A stretch of 19,321 nt of DNA from an uncultured Bacilli bacterium. GTDB taxonomy: Bacteria > Bacillota_I > Bacilli_A > RF39 > UBA660. Position 1 is the first letter of the stretch. Each line of letters opens with the position of its first letter. Positions 15,765 through 19,321 of the stretch are shown piece after piece. The notes beneath the pieces were generated by a model. The model saw only the letters and a program-made list of their open reading frames with translations. It was not told the origin of the DNA and made no database searches. The DNA is taken from the NCBI GenBank assembly GCA_934101275.1, contig CAKOQM010000026.1, forward strand, positions 1 through 19,321, given 5' to 3'. The position numbers and the translations under genes were made by a program.

Positions 15765-15950
15765 TTATTTTACAATAAAAAACAAAATAATTAAAGAAGA
15801 AAGACCCGGTATACCTAGCAAAGTTACTATCCCAACAGTAATTATATTAATGGGAATATAAATATGTAAAGAAGTAATAAAATAATTAAGTCCATATAAC
15901 AGCAAAAAGGCAAAAACTACTTTTTTAACAAAATTTTTTAGTTTTTTCAT
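15765..15950 (-). CDS. bofA: BofA family pro-sigma-K processing inhibitor
   Basis: 61 residues, almost entirely two hydrophobic segments (about 10-28 and 36-60) after a basic N-terminus. The motif PINIITVGIVTLLGIPG (33-49) matches the BofA signature PINxxT-xxxGxxGIPG. In B. subtilis BofA holds the membrane protease SpoIVFB inactive until the forespore signals, so that sigma-K is activated at the right time. The position after recR agrees with B. subtilis (recR, yaaL, bofA), with yaaL missing. The start ATG at 15950 has AAAGGAA ahead of it. B. subtilis BofA is about 87 residues, so this is a short form. Confidence 0.85.
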   Translation of the reverse strand: MKKLKNFVKKVVFAFLLLYGLNYFITSLHIYIPINIITVGIVTLLGIPGLSSLIILFFIVK

Positions 15951-15977
15951 GCTTTCAGTTCCTTTGTAAAAGATATG

Positions 15978-16005
15978 AAAAAATTCCAGATTTTATTCTG
16001 AAATT
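15978..16005 (-). terminator. Intrinsic terminator overlapping the end of recR
   Basis: Minus strand: AATTTCAGA (16005-15997), a 6-base loop, TCTGGAATT (15990-15982) and a T-run to 15978. The recR stop codon falls in the loop and 3' arm. No clear promoter follows before bofA, so readthrough may be needed for bofA-holB. Confidence 0.7.
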
Positions 16006-16601
16006 ATCTTTCTATCATTTAAAGCCTTATCTAAGGTAAACATATCTAAATAATCAATCTCAGCTCCACTTGGTAGACCATAAGATAATCTTGATATTTT
16101 AACTTCCTGTCCTTCAAAAAGCTTATTTATATATAAAGTTGTTGTTTCTCCTTCAATAGTTCCTTTTAAAGCTAAAATTAACTCTGGATGATTCATTTCC
16201 TTTACTCTTTTTAAAAGAGGAGTCAAATTAATATCATCCACACCAATATCGTCGATAGGCGATATTAATCCATTTAAAACATGATAGACGCCCTTAAAAT
16301 TACCGGCTTTTTCAAAAGCGTATATACTTTTATAATCTTCAACAACACAAATAAGTTCTTTTTTTCTGGTTTCATCCGAACATATTGGACAAATATCTCT
16401 ATCAGTAAGATTTCCACATACTAAACAAGGATGAAGTTTATTCTTAACTTCTAACAAAGCGTGACTTGCCATTTCTATTTCTTCTAAGGGAATATCTAGA
16501 ACAGCTAAAGCCATTCTTTCTGCACTTTTTTCGCCAATACCAGGAAATTTTTTAAAAAAATTAATGATTTCTTCTAAACTATCCGGATAAACTGAATTCA
16601 T
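15993..16601 (-). CDS. recR: Recombination mediator RecR
   Basis: Works with RecF and RecO to load RecA at single-stranded gaps. 202 residues, the normal length. An N-terminal helix-hairpin-helix (FPGIGEKSAERMA, 19-31), a four-cysteine zinc finger (Cys59, Cys62, Cys71, Cys74; CLVC and CPIC) and a Toprim domain starting ICVVEDYKSIYAFEK (84-98) are all clear, with the C-terminal RLSYGLPSGAEIDYLD typical of the family. The ATG at 16601 lies one base after the ybaB stop codon (TAG T ATG) and has only a weak Shine-Dalgarno sequence, so translation is probably coupled to ybaB. Confidence 0.97.
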   Translation of the reverse strand: MNSVYPDSLEEIINFFKKFPGIGEKSAERMALAVLDIPLEEIEMASHALLEVKNKLHPCLVCGNLTDRDICPICSDETRKKELICVVEDYKSIYAFEKAGNFKGVYHVLNGLISPIDDIGVDDINLTPLLKRVKEMNHPELILALKGTIEGETTTLYINKLFEGQEVKISRLSYGLPSGAEIDYLDMFTLDKALNDRKIISE

Positions 16602-16602
16602 A

Positions 16603-16905
16603 CTACATTAATCCATCAAGCATGCCAGCATATTGGCCCATTTTACTTTGGAATTCTTTATCAATATCAGCTAAAGCATTTTTTTGAGCTAAAACAATAA
16701 AATCTTCAAGCATTTCAATATCTTCTTTATCTAAACTATCTTTATTTATTGTTATTTTAGTAAGCTCTTTCTTACCATTTAGAACAACTTCAACGAATTC
16801 ATATTTCCCGGGAAATAATTTTTGATTAATTTCTTCCTTCTTTTTTTGAATGTCTCTTTGCATTCTTTGCGCTTGTTGCATAATACTTTGCATATTCATA
16901 TTCAT
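16603..16905 (-). CDS. ybaB: YbaB/EbfC nucleoid-associated protein
   Basis: 100 residues, typical of this small DNA-binding family, which forms tweezer-shaped dimers and is nearly always encoded between dnaX and recR, as here. The N-terminal helix is rich in Met and Gln (MNMNMQSIMQQAQRMQRDIQ). The conserved middle is VEVVLNGKKELTKI and the C-terminal part ends in MAGMLDGLM-type sequence (QYAGMLDGLM). The start could be the ATG at 16905 or the second in-frame ATG at 16899; AAGGA lies close to the first and better spaced for the second. A perfect Noc-type site is embedded at 16803-16816, encoding L-F-P-G-K. Confidence 0.95.
   Translation of the reverse strand: MNMNMQSIMQQAQRMQRDIQKKKEEINQKLFPGKYEFVEVVLNGKKELTKITINKDSLDKEDIEMLEDFIVLAQKNALADIDKEFQSKMGQYAGMLDGLM
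16803..16816. promoter_or_regulatory. Noc-binding-type site inside ybaB
   Basis: ATTTCCCGGGAAAT exactly, within codons for L-F-P-G-K of YbaB. Fourth perfect copy in the window. Confidence 0.75.
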
Positions 16906-16921
16906 TTTCCTTCTTTCTTAA

Positions 16922-18520
16922 TTATACAATCTCTATTTTATCACTATTAAAAACATTTGTGGTTATTTCTTCAATATCATTACTTTTTTCGACAGGCTTT
17001 AAAGCTTCAATGGTAGTTTCATCAATATAATGATATTCTTGTTTATTTCTCAAGTTTTGGATATAGCTTGCTTTTTCCTTATTCCATTCTTCTAAACTTA
17101 AAGCAATAATATGGAAAGATAATTTTAAAGAAGCTTCAAGTTTGTCTATCTGATTATTTATTAAATTAGCCGTACTAGCTAACTTTGTCACAACAATAGC
17201 ATTGGTATTAGAAGACGCTACAAGTTGCGAATCCAAAATTAATGATAAAAAACGTTTATCCACATTATGACTTTGAATAGTTTCTTGCCATATTTGTTGA
17301 TTCTTTGTTAATAAGTCCTTTTTAGCCCCAACAAAGCAGTTATTAACACGAATTTTTTTGAGTTCTGTTATATACCTCATGTTGTTATTTTCAGGTTCAT
17401 TTGTTGAAGGAACATCAATAGGTTCTTCCAAAACTATATCCTTTTCTTCTTTTTTAGGTTCTTCTTCTAATATAACCGTTGCTGTATTTAAATTTTCTTC
17501 AGGAATCGCATTTAATAAAACGATTTCAATAAGTTGATAAGGATTAACATTAATGTTTATTTTGTTTAAAATCTCATTTAAATCAAAAATAAGTGTTTTA
17601 ATTTGTTTAAAATGAAAAGAACCTTGATAACTACCTACTTTAACAAGAACCGCGATATGGGTTAATTCTTGGACAACTTTTTTTATAAAAATTTTATAGT
17701 CACTTGAAGAATCTTCAAGCTCCTTAAGACTATTAACAACATACTGAACATTATTGTCTGCTAAATTTTTTAGTAAATCTTTAACAAATTTAGCAGATAT
17801 AGAACCATAGTTTTCTAATATTTTTTCGGATGTTATTTCTTCTTCATTACTTGAAAGTTGATCTAAAAGACTTAAAGCATCACGTAAACCACCTTCCGAT
17901 AAATAAGCAATTTCTTCAATAGCGTCTTCTGTTATTTTAATATTTTCTAAATCACAAATTTTACGAATTTGTTTCTTTAAATTATCAAGGGATATTTTTT
18001 GAAAGTTAAAGCGTTGACAACGAGACAAGATAGTTATTGGAACGTTTTCTACATTAGTTGTTGCCATAATAAAAACAGCATGACTAGGTGGTTCCTCTAA
18101 TGTTAATAACAAGGCATTAAAAGCACTTGTCGTCATCATATGAACTTCATCAATGATATATATTTTATATTTTCCTTCTGATGGAGCTATTTTAACGTTA
18201 TTAATTAGCTCTCTAATGTCGTCAACGCCATTATTTGAAGCAGCATCAATCTCGATAATATCAGGACTTGTCGCAAAAGAAAGACATGCTTCACACTTAC
18301 CACAGGCCTCCCCATTTATAGGATTTAAACAATTGATTGTCTTAGCAAATACTTTGGCCGTAGAAGTTTTACCTGTTCCACGTGGCCCTGTAAACAAATA
18401 AGCATGAGATATCTTATTGTGGATAATTGAGTTTTTTAACATTTGAATAGAATAATCCTGACCAATTATGTTTTCAAATTTATCAGGCCGGTACTTACGG
18501 TATAACACTTTATAATTCAT
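16922..18520 (-). CDS. dnaX: DNA polymerase III gamma/tau subunit
   Basis: ATPase of the clamp loader; tau also tethers polymerase and helicase. 532 residues. Walker A GPRGTGKT (45-52), zinc-binding Cys64, Cys73, Cys76 and Cys79, Walker B IIDEVHMM (122-129), LEEPP (141-145) and the SRC arginine-finger motif (166-168) are all present. Residues beyond about 360 form the acidic linker (EEEPKKEEKDIVLEEP) and tau-specific C-terminal part. No obvious slippery A-run for programmed frameshifting to gamma was seen. The ATG at 18520 has an excellent GAGGAGG. It is 37 bases after tadA and 16 bases before ybaB. Confidence 0.97.
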   Translation of the reverse strand: MNYKVLYRKYRPDKFENIIGQDYSIQMLKNSIIHNKISHAYLFTGPRGTGKTSTAKVFAKTINCLNPINGEACGKCEACLSFATSPDIIEIDAASNNGVDDIRELINNVKIAPSEGKYKIYIIDEVHMMTTSAFNALLLTLEEPPSHAVFIMATTNVENVPITILSRCQRFNFQKISLDNLKKQIRKICDLENIKITEDAIEEIAYLSEGGLRDALSLLDQLSSNEEEITSEKILENYGSISAKFVKDLLKNLADNNVQYVVNSLKELEDSSSDYKIFIKKVVQELTHIAVLVKVGSYQGSFHFKQIKTLIFDLNEILNKININVNPYQLIEIVLLNAIPEENLNTATVILEEEPKKEEKDIVLEEPIDVPSTNEPENNNMRYITELKKIRVNNCFVGAKKDLLTKNQQIWQETIQSHNVDKRFLSLILDSQLVASSNTNAIVVTKLASTANLINNQIDKLEASLKLSFHIIALSLEEWNKEKASYIQNLRNKQEYHYIDETTIEALKPVEKSNDIEEITTNVFNSDKIEIV

Positions 18521-18544
18521 ATGGCTGCCTCCTCGAACATGTTA

Positions 18545-18550
18545 ATTATA
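18545..18550 (-). promoter_or_regulatory. Possible -10 box of a dnaX promoter
   Basis: A perfect TATAAT on the minus strand, about 25 bases before the dnaX ATG and just after the tadA stop codon. The -35 region is poor (TTCAAA with a 19-base spacer), so this is only a candidate. Confidence 0.3.
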
Positions 18551-18557
18551 TCACATA

Positions 18558-18968
18558 TTACCTTCTTTTTTTGAAAAAATCAGATAGTATATTAGCGTAC
18601 ATTTGTTCGTATTTTCTATCTTCTGACTTCTGTATCTCTGTCTTATTATATTCCTTTTTTTCTAAAGGCTTTGATAGCAAATAGTAAACTTTTTTAATTC
18701 GTGTTTGCTTAATAACTTCCTTGCACATGCTGCACGGTTCTAAGGTAACATACATCTCGCAATCACTTAAGTTCCATCTCTGTAACTTTCTAGTAGCTTC
18801 TTCTATAGCGTTTATCTCAGCATGACCTAATACCGAATGACAAGCTTCCCTCGTATTATGTCCATACGCTATAACTTCGTCATTTAAAACAATAAGTGCC
18901 CCAATAGGAACATCCTCTGTTAACAAGCTCTTTTTAGCTTCTTCCATACATATTTCTATATAATTCAT
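18558..18968 (-). CDS. tadA: tRNA-specific adenosine deaminase
   Basis: Converts adenosine 34 to inosine in the anticodon of tRNA-Arg(ACG). 136 residues with the zinc cytidine-deaminase-type site: HAE (His49, Glu51) and PCSMC (Cys79, Cys82). PIGALIV (21-27) is typical of TadA. The family is about 150-165 residues, so the C-terminus is slightly short. The frame stays open upstream to 19142, but that extension runs through the SRP RNA and the first parS site. The ATG at 18968 has GGGGTGA directly before it and gives the family N-terminus (MNYIEICMEEAKKS). It sits 14 bases downstream of the SRP RNA terminator run and precedes dnaX as in B. subtilis. Confidence 0.95.
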   Translation of the reverse strand: MNYIEICMEEAKKSLLTEDVPIGALIVLNDEVIAYGHNTREACHSVLGHAEINAIEEATRKLQRWNLSDCEMYVTLEPCSMCKEVIKQTRIKKVYYLLSKPLEKKEYNKTEIQKSEDRKYEQMYANILSDFFKKRR

Positions 18969-18981
18969 TATTTCACCCCAT

Positions 18982-19060
18982 AAAAAAAGTGCACACAAAT
19001 AGGAAATGATGTGGCTGCTATCTTCCGATCCTGACCAGGTTACACTATATTTGTTGCACG
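18982..19060 (-). ncRNA. ffs: Small signal recognition particle RNA (4.5S type)
   Basis: The minus strand carries the conserved SRP domain IV: ACCTGGTCAGG, the GGAA tetraloop in ATCGGAAGATAGCAGCCA (about 19041-19012), almost identical to bacterial SRP RNA. Outer bases pair as GTGC-ACAAATA with TATTTGT-GTGCAC, and a seven-T run (18988-18982) follows, so the closing stem also acts as terminator. The RNA is only about 72 nucleotides, much shorter than the 271-nucleotide B. subtilis RNA and without an Alu domain. It should bind Ffh for membrane targeting. Confidence 0.93.
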
Positions 19061-19065
19061 AATAA

Positions 19066-19094
19066 ATGATATCAAATCTATAACATATTTGCAA
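19066..19094 (-). promoter_or_regulatory. Sigma-A promoter of the SRP RNA
   Basis: Minus strand: TTGCAA (19094-19089), 17-base spacer, TATCAT (19071-19066), placing the start at about 19060, exactly where the RNA stem begins. tadA may be expressed by readthrough from here. Confidence 0.75.
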
Positions 19095-19125
19095 GTGCTT
19101 ATTTTTACACATATTCACTTTATAA

Positions 19126-19321
19126 TGTTTCACGTGAAACATTGGTTCTTTATTCTTTTCATATATGTTTCACGTGAAACATTGTTTCTTTATTCTTTTT
19201 ATATATGTTTCACGTGAAACATTGGTTCTTTATTCTTTTTATATATGTTTCACGTGAAACATTGGTTCTTTATTCTTTTCATATATGTTTCACGTGAAAC
19301 ATTGTTTCTTTATTCTTTTTA
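19126..19321. repeat. Tandem parS array (five sites, 40-bp period)
   Basis: Five perfect copies of the 16-bp palindrome TGTTTCACGTGAAACA, the ParB-binding parS consensus, at 19126-19141, 19166-19181, 19206-19221, 19246-19261 and 19286-19301. Each is followed by a 24-base spacer, ATTGGTTCTT-like then TATTCTTT-like and ATATA, that varies at only two places. The array runs off the right edge. ParB loads at parS and spreads, organising the origin region with ParA and SMC. Chromosomal parS sites are usually scattered single copies, so a head-to-tail array is unusual. Confidence 0.95.

Noticed and set aside
18521..18557. Expected SRP RNA position between tadA and dnaX.
   Set aside because: Only 37 bases are present there; the SRP RNA lies upstream of tadA instead.
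18969..19142. Upstream extension of tadA giving a 194-residue protein.
   Set aside because: The extension reads through the SRP RNA, its promoter and a parS site; the ATG at 18968 has a strong ribosome binding site and matches the family start.
19126..19321. The regularly spaced repeats could be a CRISPR array.
   Set aside because: The spacers are nearly identical to each other, and the repeated core is the exact parS palindrome; CRISPR spacers would all differ.

Overview
The window is AT-rich DNA (roughly 30% GC by eye) from a Gram-positive, low-GC bacterium of the Bacillota/Bacilli type, very probably close to the chromosome replication origin. Three things point this way: the gene content and order (tadA, dnaX, ybaB, recR, bofA, holB, ricT, trmN6-like; pth, mfd, spoVT; metG, tatD, 3D-domain protein, rsmA, yabG, veg) matches origin-proximal blocks of Bacillus subtilis; the right edge carries a run of perfect ParB/parS sites; and four perfect Noc-type sites lie in the right-hand half. 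Sporulation-associated genes (bofA, spoVT, yabG) are retained, so the organism or a recent ancestor could make spores. I cannot name a species.

All genes are on the minus strand, so transcription runs from right to left. 19126-19321: tandem parS array, period 40 bp, running off the window. 18982-19094: promoter and a very short SRP RNA. 18968-12875: tadA, dnaX, ybaB, recR, bofA, holB, ricT, trmN6-like methyltransferase and pth, tightly packed and mostly co-transcribed. 12866-9648: mfd. 9600-9094: spoVT with a sigma-G-like promoter. 9107-8878: sigma-A promoter and a methionine T-box controlling metG (8828-7284). 7283-6952: gene-free stretch with a terminator, a perfect inverted repeat and possible gene remnants. 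6951-4352: HerA-like ATPase and tatD. 4362-2881: promoter, 3D-domain cell-wall protein, rsmA, G10 tract and terminator. 2830-1105: a self-contained surface-protein gene with its own promoter and terminator, inserted between rsmA and yabG relative to B. subtilis. 1080-88: yabG and veg. 82-1: promoter and the first codons of a further gene, possibly ispE.

Most genes are housekeeping: DNA polymerase III loader subunits (DnaX, HolB), recombinational and transcription-coupled repair (RecR, Mfd), translation (TadA, Pth, MetG, RsmA, SRP RNA), RNA processing and development (RicT), and sporulation control. The unusual parts are (1) the tandem parS array with an apparent 120-bp higher-order period, (2) a dense cluster of Noc sites, three of them embedded in or directly beside essential genes, and (3) a C-terminal stretch of the surface protein that is strongly and asymmetrically depleted of adenine on the coding strand and resembles the variable region of a diversity-generating retroelement target. 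No reverse transcriptase or template repeat is present in the window.
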